A stretch of 64,000 bases of DNA from a virus (IMGVR_UViG_3300046170_000148:62001-126000), one strand, 5' to 3'; counted from the stretch's first letter, positions 25,458-34,377 are shown. Notes: generated from the letters alone by a model not told the origin. Numbers and translations: made by a program.

Positions 25458-26141
25458 TTAAAAATTGTAACCTAATGAAACATAGGTGACGCTGTATTCT
25501 TCCTCGGCATCATCACTGATATAGAGGTCATTGAGTGAGAACATCAGGTTCTTGCTGACATGGTAATCGATACTGAATTGGTTCTTACTCAACTCATGAT
25601 AGTCACCATTCTCCCACAGATACTTGTTGGTGATGCTGACAGGGGAGTCAGGATGCTTGTATCGAATCCAAGTAGAGTTACGCCAGACGAGTTCTGTGTA
25701 GTCCTCAGTCCCCATCTGTGTGACAGTGAACTCATGGGACATCTTCCATCTATCGTTACGGAAGAACTTCCAACCCCAGCCAACACCAGTGTGTGGACGG
25801 AATTCACCAATGAAACGATTGGCATTATAATTGAATCCAAAGTTTGCAATACCATAAACGGTTGGTGTGAAGTTGAGAATAAACTCATACTCACCATCTG
25901 CACGGTCAGTCAAGTCTACACCAGAAACTTGTGTCTTATAGACATTCGTTTCGGTCTCAACCTGAAAGTCTTTATCTTCAGGCTCCCACACAAACTTTTG
26001 ATGAAGATTAAAACTCTTGGTGTTACTGTCTTCTACTTTGTAACCGAGTTTGACGTAGTTAGCACCTTGTGCATTTAGAGGAAATGATACAACACATGCC
26101 GACAATAATCCTGCCAACATTAATACAACTAATTTATTCAT
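25458..26141 (-). CDS. DUF481-like outer-membrane beta-barrel protein with signal peptide
   Basis: Encodes 227 residues. The first about 26 residues (MNKLVVLMLAGLLSACVVS and on to NAQGA) are a signal peptide; a lipobox-like L-S-A-C lies within it, but cleavage after AQG/A also looks possible. The rest alternates hydrophobic and polar residues in strands with many Tyr, Trp and Phe (YEFILNFTPTVYGIANFGFN, GEFRPHTGVGWGWKFFRND), and the chain ends in SLGYNF with a terminal Phe, the outer-membrane assembly signal. The layout fits DUF481/YdiY-like barrels. A phage-coded outer-membrane protein may block superinfection or alter permeability; this is inference. Confidence 0.72.
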   Translation of the reverse strand: MNKLVVLMLAGLLSACVVSFPLNAQGANYVKLGYKVEDSNTKSFNLHQKFVWEPEDKDFQVETETNVYKTQVSGVDLTDRADGEYEFILNFTPTVYGIANFGFNYNANRFIGEFRPHTGVGWGWKFFRNDRWKMSHEFTVTQMGTEDYTELVWRNSTWIRYKHPDSPVSITNKYLWENGDYHELSKNQFSIDYHVSKNLMFSLNDLYISDDAEEEYSVTYVSLGYNF

Positions 26142-26599
26142 TTTTTACGACCCTTATCAATAGCGCGAGAACCAAACCAGAATGAGATGATTGCAGCAAA
26201 GATTGCCTTTGTATCATCGTCCCAGAGAATGTTGATTGCTTCAGAGAAGTCAGTTCCCTTCTCCATCGCTTCCATCAGAAGGGTAATTTCAATAACAGCG
26301 AACAGTCCAAAGAATGCGTAAGTAATGACTGGTCGAACACTCTTCTGCAAACTGGCGACAAATCCAGTTCCCTTATTGATTGAAATATCATGTTCAACCA
26401 GTCTAGAATGTTCTGCGTCATCCGCTTTGGTCTCATACATTCGATACTCTTGGTCGAATCCAGCAGCCCTTAGTTCTGCCATCTTCTCCATTTTCGCGAG
26501 TTCAAATTTCTGTTCGTTCTTTGCTTTGAAATGGTCTGTGATTGCGGGAACGACTGAACCGCTAAATCCTAAGACACTACCTAATAATCCACTTAACAT
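26138..26599 (-). CDS. Holin candidate, GTA-type three-helix family
   Basis: Encodes 153 residues. A hydrophobic N-terminus (MLSGLLGSVLGFSGSVVPAI) is followed by a charged helical segment (KMEKMAELRAAGFDQEYRMY) and then by ASLQKSVRPVITYAFFGLFA and AIFAAIISFWFGSRAIDKG. The V-R-P-V-x-T-Y-A-F-F and F-W-F-G-x-R-A segments are hallmarks of the holin family with three transmembrane segments found in gene-transfer agents and alphaproteobacterial phages. It would make holes in the inner membrane at lysis. The ATG shares a base with the upstream stop (TAATG). Confidence 0.72.
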   Translation of the reverse strand: MLSGLLGSVLGFSGSVVPAITDHFKAKNEQKFELAKMEKMAELRAAGFDQEYRMYETKADDAEHSRLVEHDISINKGTGFVASLQKSVRPVITYAFFGLFAVIEITLLMEAMEKGTDFSEAINILWDDDTKAIFAAIISFWFGSRAIDKGRKK

Positions 26600-26784
26600 T
26601 ATCTACTCCACTTTTTTTGACTGTCCTCACGTTTATCTATAAATCGTTTAAGGACTTCGATATCTTTCTTGCGCTTCTTCTTCATGTGAACAGGGACAAT
26701 CTTTTCAGGATTATCCCCTGCGCCTGCCACTGAAGCTGTTGATGTGCTTGGCACATCTTCCATGAATTTCTTAAAGTTCTTCAT
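26599..26784 (-). CDS. Small conserved marine phage protein
   Basis: Encodes 61 residues: MKNFKKFMEDVPSTSTASVA, a short Gly/Ala stretch, VPVHMKKKRKK, then a basic helix. Marine T4-like phages have short proteins with the same plan (MKxFKEF, Ser/Thr/Gly-rich middle, KKKK). The role is unknown; virion assembly has been suggested by gene neighbourhood only. ATGA overlap with the upstream gene fixes the start. Confidence 0.6.
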   Translation of the reverse strand: MKNFKKFMEDVPSTSTASVAGAGDNPEKIVPVHMKKKRKKDIEVLKRFIDKREDSQKKWSR

Positions 26785-27380
26785 CGGGTAATCTCCCCTG
26801 TGGTGAAATACACCCATTGTTTTGAATTCATGTGAATACCTTTGTATATATCGATACCAAGAATAGAATCAATAGGTTTGGCATCGGTCTCCACAACTCT
26901 GATTTGGTCGCCCTTTCGAACAATCTCTTCACACTGAACGGTCATTCCATCATTCTTAATACGATAGACACCAGCGCCCAACTCCTTATCATCAAGGACA
27001 AACCACTGTGAGTCTTCTGCAAGAACATCAAGGATGTCAATACCTGTTGCATCGTGTATCTGCATCATTTGTTTATCAGACAGTTCACCGTGTTCACGAA
27101 TAAGTGCCAGTGCTGAACCATACCTTGCGATTGCAGATTGTCCGCCTGGCACTTTTGCCATGATTCTTTTTATATTCACAACAAGTCTAATGAACGGTGT
27201 GTAGTGTGTTCTCAATGCATCACGGTTGTCTGCAACGTTCTTGTCGAAGTCTTTGACTTTCTTACCATCTGCATCGATAATGCCAGCCTTATACGCCCCT
27301 AACTTGTCGAATGGTGTGACGAGAAGTTTAAGGAATCGAATCGTAAATACGAGGTCGGCTGCTGATTTTAAAATACCCAT
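26781..27380 (-). CDS. Conserved marine T4-like phage protein of unknown function
   Basis: Encodes 199 residues. The N-terminus MGILKSAADLVFTIRFLKLL and TPFDKLGAYKAGIIDADGKK, followed by VVNIKRIMAKVPGGQSAIAR, match a family common in marine T4-like phages that lacks a known function. A hydrophobic helix is possible near residues 6-24. A late-promoter octamer ends only five bases before the ATG, so the message would have almost no leader. Confidence 0.68.
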   Translation of the reverse strand: MGILKSAADLVFTIRFLKLLVTPFDKLGAYKAGIIDADGKKVKDFDKNVADNRDALRTHYTPFIRLVVNIKRIMAKVPGGQSAIARYGSALALIREHGELSDKQMMQIHDATGIDILDVLAEDSQWFVLDDKELGAGVYRIKNDGMTVQCEEIVRKGDQIRVVETDAKPIDSILGIDIYKGIHMNSKQWVYFTTGEITR

Positions 27381-27385
27381 AGTTC

Positions 27386-27393
27386 TATTTATA
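27386..27393 (-). promoter_or_regulatory. T4-type late promoter TATAAATA, leaderless configuration
   Basis: TATAAATAGAACTATG: the octamer is followed by five bases and the next gene's ATG. The 15 bases TATAAATAGAACTAT are identical to those at the late site at 29426-29433. The stop codon of the upstream gene overlaps the octamer. Confidence 0.6.
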
Positions 27394-27746
27394 TCTTTCT
27401 GAGTCTCTCAACGACTAATTTATCCATCTCAATGTTAGGTATATTCGGTATTTTTTATGGTCTTTAGAAAGATAAGGAACGGTTTGAGTGTTGACCAATG
27501 GTCGAGTTCGACTTTGAGTTCGAGGATATCTAGTCCTGCCTCATTTCCAAATACATTAAAAATTACTATGAGATGGTTCAGTATGAGTCTCTCAGATAAC
27601 TCACCTGAAGTTTTGTATCGATTGAGGAGTCTCTTGATATACTTAAATCTCTTTAAGTCTTCAAAAAACTCCTCGCTATCAATACACTTTGGATTGTAGT
27701 AATGCTTTGCTGCAAATACTATTAAGTTGTCTTTGGTCAGTTGCAT
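27389..27746 (-). CDS. Conserved phage protein (DUF7207-like; frame interrupted once)
   Basis: Removing one base from the six-T run at 27451-27456 extends FLIFLKTIK into IPNIPNIEMDKLVVERLRKI, giving 118 residues and a stop that overlaps the late promoter. KHYYNPKCIDSEEFFEDLKR, FKYIKRLLNRYKTSGELSER and LILNHLIVIFNVFGNEAGL are landmarks of a short helical family in T4-like phages; homologues have a C-terminal tail of the kind restored here. The function is unknown. Confidence 0.7.
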
Positions 27747-27748
27747 TA

Positions 27749-27784
27749 TAAAAAATCCAGATAAAGAGTAATATACCCTTATCT
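27749..27784 (-). terminator. Rho-independent terminator
   Basis: On the coding strand AGATAAGGGTATATTACTCT-TTATCT folds into a stem of about nine pairs including G-U pairs, followed by GGA and a run of six T. It begins immediately at the stop codon of the upstream gene and ends just before the next ATG. Confidence 0.6.
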
Positions 27785-28109
27785 AGTCTTTTAATAGACC
27801 TGTCATTTTCTCCACAAGAGTAGACTTTTTCTTTCTACGGTCAAGTTCTACGCCATGTTGGCGACCCAGTGCTTCGAGTTCTACCTTTGACATCTCATCA
27901 AGTGACTTATCACCAACAGGTGCTTCGGTCAATGTTTGGACATTAACAGGAACTTCGACTTGTTCTACAACTGGTTTGACACCAAAGAACTCATCGATTT
28001 GTTCTTGGGTGAAACCACCAGATGCATACAACTCACCAGTGTTAGGGTCTTCCCATCCACGGGCAGTAGGAATGGCGTTATCACACCATGCAGGGGCTTT
28101 GATAGACAT
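27783..28109 (-). CDS. Conserved phage protein with C-terminal SAP/HeH-like motif
   Basis: Encodes 108 residues. KAPAWCDNAIPTARGWEDPN and TGELYASGGFTQEQIDEFFG open the protein. The end, SKVELEALGRQHGVELDRR then KKKSTLVEKMTGLL, forms a helix-extended-loop-helix motif like SAP/HeH domains that bind nucleic acid. The start shares one base with the preceding stop (TAATG). It is probably co-expressed with the acidic/lysine-rich protein upstream. Confidence 0.62.
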   Translation of the reverse strand: MSIKAPAWCDNAIPTARGWEDPNTGELYASGGFTQEQIDEFFGVKPVVEQVEVPVNVQTLTEAPVGDKSLDEMSKVELEALGRQHGVELDRRKKKSTLVEKMTGLLKD

Positions 28110-29074
28110 TAGCAATCATCCTTTTTATCATATCCACGGCGTTTCGCCATGCGTTCCAGAAACTTCTTGGCTTCTGTAGTTCTTGCATCATGTGGGTTCT
28201 TTTCTTTTTGACCCAGTTCTTGTCTCAACTCACTCATTGTCTTACCAGACAAAACGTCACGAGCCATGTCAACCAGAGAGACTGAACCCGCTCTTGCATC
28301 CATATCAACATCTTCTTTGACAGGTGCTTCGGTTGACTTGACAACCTGTGTGTCACCAGTAGAATTGTCCTGTGGGCGTTTACCAGATTTTGCTTTGGTT
28401 GCTTGACCAGCTTTGGTAGTCTTGTCTTTAGCATCCTCAACATTGTCTTCGATTTTCTTGTCAGACTTCTTGTGAGCGTTTGCAAACTCTTTGGACTTAG
28501 GAGATTCCTTGTCCATGATTTCTTCTGGTTTGGTTGCATTTGATTTCTGTTGCTTCGCAGCAGTCTCAATCATGTTCAACAACTCATCTGTTGCTTCACC
28601 GATTTTGGAAATCTCTGCTGTTTTCTCACCGTCATTACCGACAACTTTTTTCTTTTTCTTATCGTCTTTTGCTGGCGCTTCTCCACCTTCTTCATCGTCC
28701 ATTGCTTTACCGATTGCTTTACGGCGTTTGTGCAGGAACTTGTCAGATGAATCAACATCACCATCGTTGTCGATGTCTTTGTCTTTACGGTCTTTGAATT
28801 TCTTCTTAGCGGCTTTAGGGTCTGCTTTGTCAAGACCTTCGCCGTCATCTTCTTGGTCGTTAGAAGCATCTTCCTTTGCAAGTTTTGCTTCTTCTGTTTT
28901 CACATCATATTTTTTACCGGCAACAACGAATGCTGTTTCGCCTTTATCTTTGGCGGCTTGCAACGCTTTAGTAAACGCATTACCTTCTTCGGTCTTGGCT
29001 TCTTCTAGTTCTTCTTCTTTGGATGTTACGGATGCCCACGCTTCACCCAACTTTTTGATGTCTGATGTTTTCAT
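28109..29074 (-). CDS. Low-complexity Lys/Glu/Asp-rich protein, scaffold-like
   Basis: Encodes 321 residues, almost all charged or Ala. In the middle, KDKDIDNDGDVDSSDKFLHK resembles a calcium-binding dockerin/EF-type loop, then RRKAIGKAM. The C-terminus (DMARDVLSGKTMSELRQELG) is more ordered. Similar charged proteins with a D-x-D-x-D-G-D-V-D motif are common in marine T4-like phages near virion genes, where a prohead-core or internal role has been suggested. I cannot confirm this. The long frame antisense to it is a by-product of its codon composition. Confidence 0.62.
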   Translation of the reverse strand: MKTSDIKKLGEAWASVTSKEEELEEAKTEEGNAFTKALQAAKDKGETAFVVAGKKYDVKTEEAKLAKEDASNDQEDDGEGLDKADPKAAKKKFKDRKDKDIDNDGDVDSSDKFLHKRRKAIGKAMDDEEGGEAPAKDDKKKKKVVGNDGEKTAEISKIGEATDELLNMIETAAKQQKSNATKPEEIMDKESPKSKEFANAHKKSDKKIEDNVEDAKDKTTKAGQATKAKSGKRPQDNSTGDTQVVKSTEAPVKEDVDMDARAGSVSLVDMARDVLSGKTMSELRQELGQKEKNPHDARTTEAKKFLERMAKRRGYDKKDDC

Positions 29075-29086
29075 TGTATTTCTCCG

Positions 29087-29401
29087 TTACATCCACATAA
29101 ATTTGACCAGTCCAGCAATCATTGCGGCACTGATAAGGTATACTACTTTGTTAATGATTGCGACAGTGTGGGCGTTCTCGTCCACCTTCTTCTCAATCTC
29201 GTCTAGTTTTTTAGAAAATTTATTCATACGCTCGAAATTATTTTGGTTATTACGTTCAACTGAAATGAGTTTTTCTTCTACACGGGCAACAGCAATCATC
29301 GCGTCAGCAAGTTTGTCAATCTTTTGTTCAAGACGGTCAAACCTTACTGCGGAATCTGCTTCAATCCGAGAAAGTCTCTCTAGTTGTGTTTCTTTAGCCA
29401 T
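29087..29401 (-). CDS. Coiled-coil protein with C-terminal transmembrane helix
   Basis: Encodes 104 residues. Residues 1-80 show strong heptad spacing (LERLSRIEADSAVRFDRLEQ and KFSKKLDEIEKKVDENAHTV). Residues about 84-102 (INKVVYLISAAMIAGLVKF) are a single membrane-spanning helix. A tail-anchored coiled coil is seen in several phage membrane proteins linked to lysis, but no specific family is recognised. GGGA precedes the ATG, and a late promoter lies 25 bases upstream. Confidence 0.65.
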   Translation of the reverse strand: MAKETQLERLSRIEADSAVRFDRLEQKIDKLADAMIAVARVEEKLISVERNNQNNFERMNKFSKKLDEIEKKVDENAHTVAIINKVVYLISAAMIAGLVKFMWM

Positions 29402-29411
29402 GTTTTTCCCA

Positions 29412-30122
29412 TTAAACTATAGTTCTATTTATAAGTTTTTTGTTGTTGACTCGATACTTATCGATTTTTAATATCCATTCATCTATCATGTAATCGTCAA
29501 ATTTTAAGTAATCTATCATGGTATAGAGAGTATTCTCCGACAATTCCTCATCACTATGGAACAAATCATGTGGGTCAATCTCAATATAACTGTGTCCCTC
29601 TGGAATAATATCCTTATATAGTTCGGTCAGTTCTTTACACGATTCCCACTGGTCGTTCCAAAAACTGTGAATATCAAACCCATTATTTATTAACCAGTGT
29701 CCTTCTTGGTTACTAGGCCCCAAATTAAGTTTTGCGGCCGCTAGTTGGTCTATATACTTAACACTTTTTTCTGACTGTGGTTGTAGTAAAATTGTTTTTG
29801 TTTCATCCCAGTCATTCCAAAGATAGTTTTTATAATACTCCTCATTAGAACTATCAAAAGTATCGGCACTATCATTAACATAAAAACCATATCCGTGGTC
29901 TAGTCGTATATTCCAAAGAGCGTCATCCCAGTCCGTAGCAGATACGGGTTCACTACCATCTATATAATGTTGAGATAGTTCATCACTTCTTTCTAAGAAC
30001 CATCTCTCAACCGACTCATCATATTCAACCTCCTTCGTAACAACATCACTGTGTTTCGTCAGAAGACTTCCCAGAAACTCACCTCCACCGCCACCGCGAT
30101 AGAGAACATTAATTAACTTCAT
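29412..30122 (-). CDS. Uncharacterised protein, possible P-loop/sulfotransferase-like
   Basis: Encodes 236 acidic, aromatic residues. The N-terminus KLINVLYRGGGGGEFLGSLL is a strand, a glycine-rich loop and a helix, which resembles the nucleotide-binding start of sulfotransferase-like phage proteins, though the Lys/Arg of a true P-loop is missing. The rest is Asp/Trp-rich without known motifs. The gene overlaps the small cupin-like gene upstream by 14 bases. Confidence 0.5.
   Translation of the reverse strand: MKLINVLYRGGGGGEFLGSLLTKHSDVVTKEVEYDESVERWFLERSDELSQHYIDGSEPVSATDWDDALWNIRLDHGYGFYVNDSADTFDSSNEEYYKNYLWNDWDETKTILLQPQSEKSVKYIDQLAAAKLNLGPSNQEGHWLINNGFDIHSFWNDQWESCKELTELYKDIIPEGHSYIEIDPHDLFHSDEELSENTLYTMIDYLKFDDYMIDEWILKIDKYRVNNKKLINRTIV
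29426..29433 (-). promoter_or_regulatory. T4-type late promoter TATAAATA
   Basis: TATAAATAGAACTATAG lies 25 bases upstream of the coiled-coil membrane protein gene, inside the 3' end of the gene upstream. The sequence around the expected start site is the same as at 27386-27393, which strengthens both calls. Confidence 0.65.
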
Positions 30123-30387
30123 CCCAAATCTTCAGTCTCAAGTCTCCCTCACCTTTGATGATTCTATGATAGACCATCTTAGGTATGCGATACAATTGAC
30201 CTTTCTCCATAATCATAGGCAACTGATTATCTAGTTGCAGTTTCCAGTTATCACCATCGAGAACAGTAACCTCACGATTACAGGAGTCACGATGCCATAT
30301 CAAATCCATTTCACTAACATCTTCTCCAAAGGTTCTGACTCGTTCTGTTTTGTCAGGACTGAAGATGTCCTTATAGGGGTTTACCAA
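30109..30387 (-). CDS. Small cupin-like protein
   Basis: Encodes 92 residues. WHRDSCNREVTVLDGDNWKL then MIMEKGQLYRIPKMVYHRII is a compact single barrel with an N-terminal H-x-D-like site and the second-motif G-x-x-x-x-I-P-x-x-x-x-H. The start is taken as TTG, which overlaps the upstream stop (TTGGTAA); there is no ATG in a sensible position. Function unknown. Several other cupin or oxygenase-like genes are in the window. Confidence 0.55.
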   Translation of the reverse strand: MVNPYKDIFSPDKTERVRTFGEDVSEMDLIWHRDSCNREVTVLDGDNWKLQLDNQLPMIMEKGQLYRIPKMVYHRIIKGEGDLRLKIWDEVN

Positions 30388-30914
30388 AAGAAGCTTCCGC
30401 CTCCAGACAGACCAAGTTGTTTCGCATATCTAGGCAAACGACATGCCCAGTATCCGGCCTTTGTCTTATCTGTTTTGTTTGCACAGTCGTGACGGGCAGC
30501 GAATGACTTACGCGCCTTCGGGTCATTGAGTTTAACTTTCAGACCTGTTGTGTCACCCCAAGATACTTTCTTGATGTTACCACTTGATGGGTCTTTGACA
30601 TACACATAGTATTTCTTTGGCCCACCAGCTTTTGGTTTATTGAGTTCTGGTTGTTTCTTCTCTTCTTCAAAGATGCAGTCCAGTGCAACATTCTCACCAC
30701 GCCATTGTGCAAACTCACCAAGATTAGACTCGATGATATCCAAGTCTGCGGCATCCACTTCGAGATTACCAGCATGATATTGTTCCCGTGCCTCACGGAA
30801 GTATTCGTAATATCTTTCCGACCCGACACGATAAATGTTGTTTTCAATAAGAGACGAACAAGTGCCACAACACTCGTCAGTTCCGCAGTTTGTATGTTCG
30901 TCAAATCTTTTCAT
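30381..30914 (-). CDS. Conserved marine phage protein (DUF5872-like C-terminus)
   Basis: Encodes 177 residues. The N-terminus is Cys-rich (NCGTDECCGTCSSLIENN). The C-terminal half, YYVYVKDPSSGNIKKVSWGD then RKSFAARHDCANKTDKTKAG and YWACRLPRYAKQLG, is a motif set conserved in marine T4-like phages. Its function is unknown; the C-x(n)-C pairs around HDCANK and YWACRLP could bind zinc. The chain ends SGGGSFFW, close to the end of homologues. Confidence 0.65.
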   Translation of the reverse strand: MKRFDEHTNCGTDECCGTCSSLIENNIYRVGSERYYEYFREAREQYHAGNLEVDAADLDIIESNLGEFAQWRGENVALDCIFEEEKKQPELNKPKAGGPKKYYVYVKDPSSGNIKKVSWGDTTGLKVKLNDPKARKSFAARHDCANKTDKTKAGYWACRLPRYAKQLGLSGGGSFFW

Positions 30915-31280
30915 TTATCTACCTAATATTTTCTTGATGTCCGAAAGAGACCTGATGGACTTTTGGAATTTCTCTTTGTCATTAGGCCTTGCCAATGCAT
31001 TAAAACGCGCCAGTGCTGCTTGCGCTTGAGCGCGAGAGACTTTTCCTTTTCCTCGTTCAAATTCAACTTCTGCTCCCGTTGGTAAGTCAGCCGCTTTACG
31101 CAACTGCATGATAATGTTTTTATTCGCTGCCTTACGGTCATCGTCCGTAGCAGATACATCTTTGTCTTTCTTGGTCGTTGCCATACCACGAGTTGCACTG
31201 CGAGACTTCATGCCTTTCATTGCATCACGATATGCACGAGACTCTTCGACAGACTCACCAAGAACACTAATCTTCTTCAT
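30915..31280 (-). CDS. Conserved basic phage protein
   Basis: Encodes 121 residues starting MKKISVLGESVEESRAYRDA. Its ATG is 14 bases inside the preceding gene; the alternative upstream start would run through that gene. DRKAANKNIIMQLRKAADLP then GKGKVSRAQAQAALARFNAL form a conserved helical core. It may bind DNA or be an internal virion protein, but this is only suggested by charge and neighbourhood. Confidence 0.6.
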   Translation of the reverse strand: MKKISVLGESVEESRAYRDAMKGMKSRSATRGMATTKKDKDVSATDDDRKAANKNIIMQLRKAADLPTGAEVEFERGKGKVSRAQAQAALARFNALARPNDKEKFQKSIRSLSDIKKILGR

Positions 31281-32524
31281 GAAACTTCTGTCCTTTGCAA
31301 AAGCGGTTAGCAATGCCAAGTTGTTTCATTACTTTTGCGATTGCTTCTTTCTCGCTTCTTGCTTGAACAGTAGCACCGCCTTCGCCTTTGATGTTGACTT
31401 TATATTTACCTTCTTTGATTTCAGGTTTCTCATGAGTATAACCCATCTTCTTCATACGTTCATGGTCTTCGGGTTTCTCTGCTTTGTAACCTTTACCAGT
31501 CTTCGGGTCATACATCATGTGTGGTTCAAAGTCATCCTCTTTCATCTTCTCTTTCTTTGAGATAGCGATAGCGGCTTGTTGTGCTGGAGAGACTGCTTCT
31601 TTCAGAGGAGCGTATTGTTTCTTTGCTTTAACCTTTAACTTACTATCTTTATCGGTGAAGTTCAAAGTATAAACATTCCCACCTCTCAATCGATTGACAC
31701 TAACCCTTGCTCGTAATGCTTTTTACAATATCCCCTACAGGTCTATTGTAATGTTTCGACATTTTTTTAACATCTGGGTGCTTTTCCATTCCTTTCAAGA
31801 AGTCATCCATTTGAGCATCTGAGGCATATTTACCCTTTGCTTCTTTCACCAATAGTTTAGCATCAACAGACTTATCATTATTACCACCAAAGTTTACTTT
31901 GACATCACCATCACCGTAGTCCTTCACAACCTTGCCAGACTTCCTTATTGCGTCTCCATAACTTCTAGCAGTCTTTGGGTCGATGCCTTTCTTGAACTTG
32001 ACCTTATCCCCAACCTTTACTGCTTCAACTTGCATCTTGTTTCTCTGGATTTTAGACATTGCAATGACGCCATCGGCATCATACTTGTCGAGAACTCTGT
32101 CTAACTCTTTACCTTTTGGCATCGCTCTAAGATGTGCGACTTGCTTGATTTTACCAATACCTGATTTTTTATAGACAACATATTTCGCAAGACTTTTCGG
32201 AACAGTAAGGGGTTGACGAACCTCTTCGACTGATTCATTCACACCCAGTTCTCTACGATACTGGTCAATCTGTTTCTTCAGTGCCTTCTGCTTCGGTGAG
32301 CCTGGCATTGCTTTCATCGCTTTGGAATACAGACTTGCGAGTTTCGCCATGTCCTGTCGGCGAACTATCGCCTGATTTATCTTACCTTCTTCCATGTCTT
32401 CGCCTTTTGCTCTTTTTATTTGGTCTGGAGTCGGTGCGCCCTTGTCACCCTTTTTTCTCATCTTCTCACCTGAACCCTGTTTGATTCGTTGTCTCTTCTT
32501 ATTGATGTTATCCCAGAGTGACAT
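31267..32524 (-). CDS. Large conserved phage protein with KOW-like segment (frame probably interrupted once)
   Basis: Two adjacent frames join into 418 residues if one base is removed from the CCC run at 31704-31706: DIVKSITSK continues as VSVNRLRGGNVYTLNFTDKD. The downstream frame has no credible start or ribosome-binding site of its own, which supports the join. The first part is basic and helical. VEAVKVGDKVKFKKGIDPKT and KDYGDGDVKVNFGG resemble a small beta-barrel of the KOW/SH3 type. The last part (HMMYDPKTGKGYKAEKPEDH, GEGGATVQARSEKEAIAKVM) is a family seen in marine myoviruses. Function unknown. An alternative is two separate genes split at about 31.69 kb. Confidence 0.58.
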
Positions 32525-32757
32525 TATGCTAAATCCTTATCGTGGTTCAATCCACCTTTTTTCTTCTTCACGATGAATGCATTGACCCGTGCGTATCCCC
32601 ACTGTGATGGAGTAGTGCCTGGCCTGTGTCCAGTTCTCCATGCGGCAACACCACGGTCATAGACCTTCTTTAGTGTTCCGTATGAGATACCAGACTTCTC
32701 TGCTTTCTTTGTGAGTGCTTTATCTGCCTCAGTGATGAATTGACTAAACTTAATCAT
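32524..32757 (-). CDS. DUF5824-like small conserved phage protein
   Basis: Encodes 77 residues: MIKFSQFITEADKALTKKAE, then YGTLKKVYDRGVAAWRTGHR and PGTTPSQWGYARVNAFI. The V-Y-x-R-G-x-A-A-W-x-x-G-H-R-P-G-x-T-x-x-Q-W core is a signature of this short family in T4-like and other large phages. Function unknown; a nucleic-acid-binding helical fold is plausible. ATGA overlap with the upstream gene. Confidence 0.75.
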   Translation of the reverse strand: MIKFSQFITEADKALTKKAEKSGISYGTLKKVYDRGVAAWRTGHRPGTTPSQWGYARVNAFIVKKKKGGLNHDKDLA

Positions 32758-34377
32758 TTTGTCTCTCTATTCTTTGCTTTTGCACGGGCGATTCTTGCAC
32801 GGTCGAGCATCGCATCATGTTTCTTTTTATCTTGTTCTTTTTCTCTATCAATGGCTGTTTTTGCCTGTTTGACAGCATCTTCTTTCTGAGCCCGAACACC
32901 ACGAAAGTCTTGATTAGGGAAGACTGTTTTTGATTTACCTGTTCGTGGTTTATCAAGACCCAAATGTTTTGGTAATTTACCTTTTTTGATGAGGTCTTGC
33001 ATGAAGTCGATAACGAGACGAGGACGTTCAACACCCGATACCACGCAAGAAATCAAATGCACCAGTTGAACCAGCCTTTGGATTCTTGCGTCTCCAGTTC
33101 AAATAACCTCGAACTGCTTTCTCGTATTTCTTTTTGTTATAGACCTTCTTGTCCATCCACTGGTCAAACGCTGGCATCAAAGTTCCACCATAGCCTTTGT
33201 CACCGAATGCACCAGTCTTACCAAAGAACTTCTCGTCTACACCTTCCATTGGTGTATCCTTCTTATACTTCTTGACGAGTTTGTCTGTGCCTTCTTCGCC
33301 AGCACCAGACTCACCATACATTGCCTTGAATGACCTAGTATACTTGGACGGTTTGGTTTTCGCACCCTTGTCGCCTGGCGCTGGTTTGTATGCAGACGGG
33401 TCATCATCGTCCTTTGCAGTGCCTTTCTTGAAGTGCGCGGCGCGTTTCTTCTTGGTCGCGACAGACATATCGTCACCTTCAGCGTCTTTCGCATAATACT
33501 TCTTAGGTTGTGTCCCCTTGACATCCTTACCAATCTCAGAGTCTTGAGGTGCTTTCTTCTCAACCAGTTCTACTGCGTCCAACCACTTACGAAGTTTCTT
33601 GTCACCACATTCAACGATGACATAGTTCGCACCCAACACGGATACGATACCAACTTCATCGCTTTCTTTGACAACAACAGTATCACCAATTTCAAACAAC
33701 TCACCAGAGACATATGCCTCACGAGTGTCATCCAGTTTACCTAAGTCGATGTGTCGTTTGAATGAACGTTCCTCTTTCAGACCCATGCCCTTGCGAACAT
33801 CGTTGAAGAGTCTACGAGTGTCCTTGTCGGACATGGACTTTGGAATACCCTGTGAGAATACTTGATAGTCATTGTCTGACACAGCTTGACGCATCTTACT
33901 TGCAGACATACCCTCAACACCTTCTGCATCAGGGTCGCGTCTACCAGCAGATACAACATCAATTGATTCGAAGTTATAGAATCCGTGACGCGCCTTCTTA
34001 CCGTTGTATTTGTTCAACAGGACTTCAAAGGTTCTTAACTGGTCGCCACCGACAACCATTGTGATTCTCTTATAACCCATGTCATACAGTTTGGTGGCAA
34101 TGTCGATTGCGTTTCTTGCAGTCTTATCTACGATGATGTTACGACCATTCTTTGGGAACATCTTGCGTAGGTGTTTAATTTTATCTGAGTATGACAGGGG
34201 GTTTTTCTTTGCGTCTTGGGACTGCGACACATAAATCTTATAGTCAGCACCCTTAGACTTCTTGACCAAAGCGTCAATCAGTTTGCCATGACCAATCGTT
34301 GGTGGATTCATCCGACCAAATGTAAAGAAGACTTCACGTTCTTCTTCTACCAAATATTGACTGAAATTCTTAATCAC
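32754..34377 (-). CDS. Nucleotidyltransferase (NMNAT-like) with long phage-specific C-terminus (frame interrupted once)
   Basis: Encodes 540 residues. The GTG start gives VIKNFSQYLVEEEREVFFTF, like the opening of related phage proteins, and overlaps the preceding stop. FGRMNPPTIGHGKLIDALVK carries the H-x-G-H-type motif (T-I-G-H), YKRITMVVGGDQLRTFEVLL the central strand, and EGMSASKMRQAV the S-x-S-K-x-R-x motif of cytidylyl/nicotinamide-mononucleotide adenylyltransferases, so an NAD-related or other nucleotidyl transfer is likely. Residues beyond 230 add an SH3-like part and a lysine-rich tail. Removing one base from the CCC run at 33034-33036 joins FDFLRGIG to VERPRLVIDFMQDLIKK. Confidence 0.75.

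Noticed and set aside
28491-29471. 326-codon open frame on the plus strand
   Set aside because: It lies opposite a lysine/glutamate-rich protein and its conserved neighbour; its Ser/Phe/Leu-rich translation is the expected antisense by-product. No ribosome-binding site or domain.
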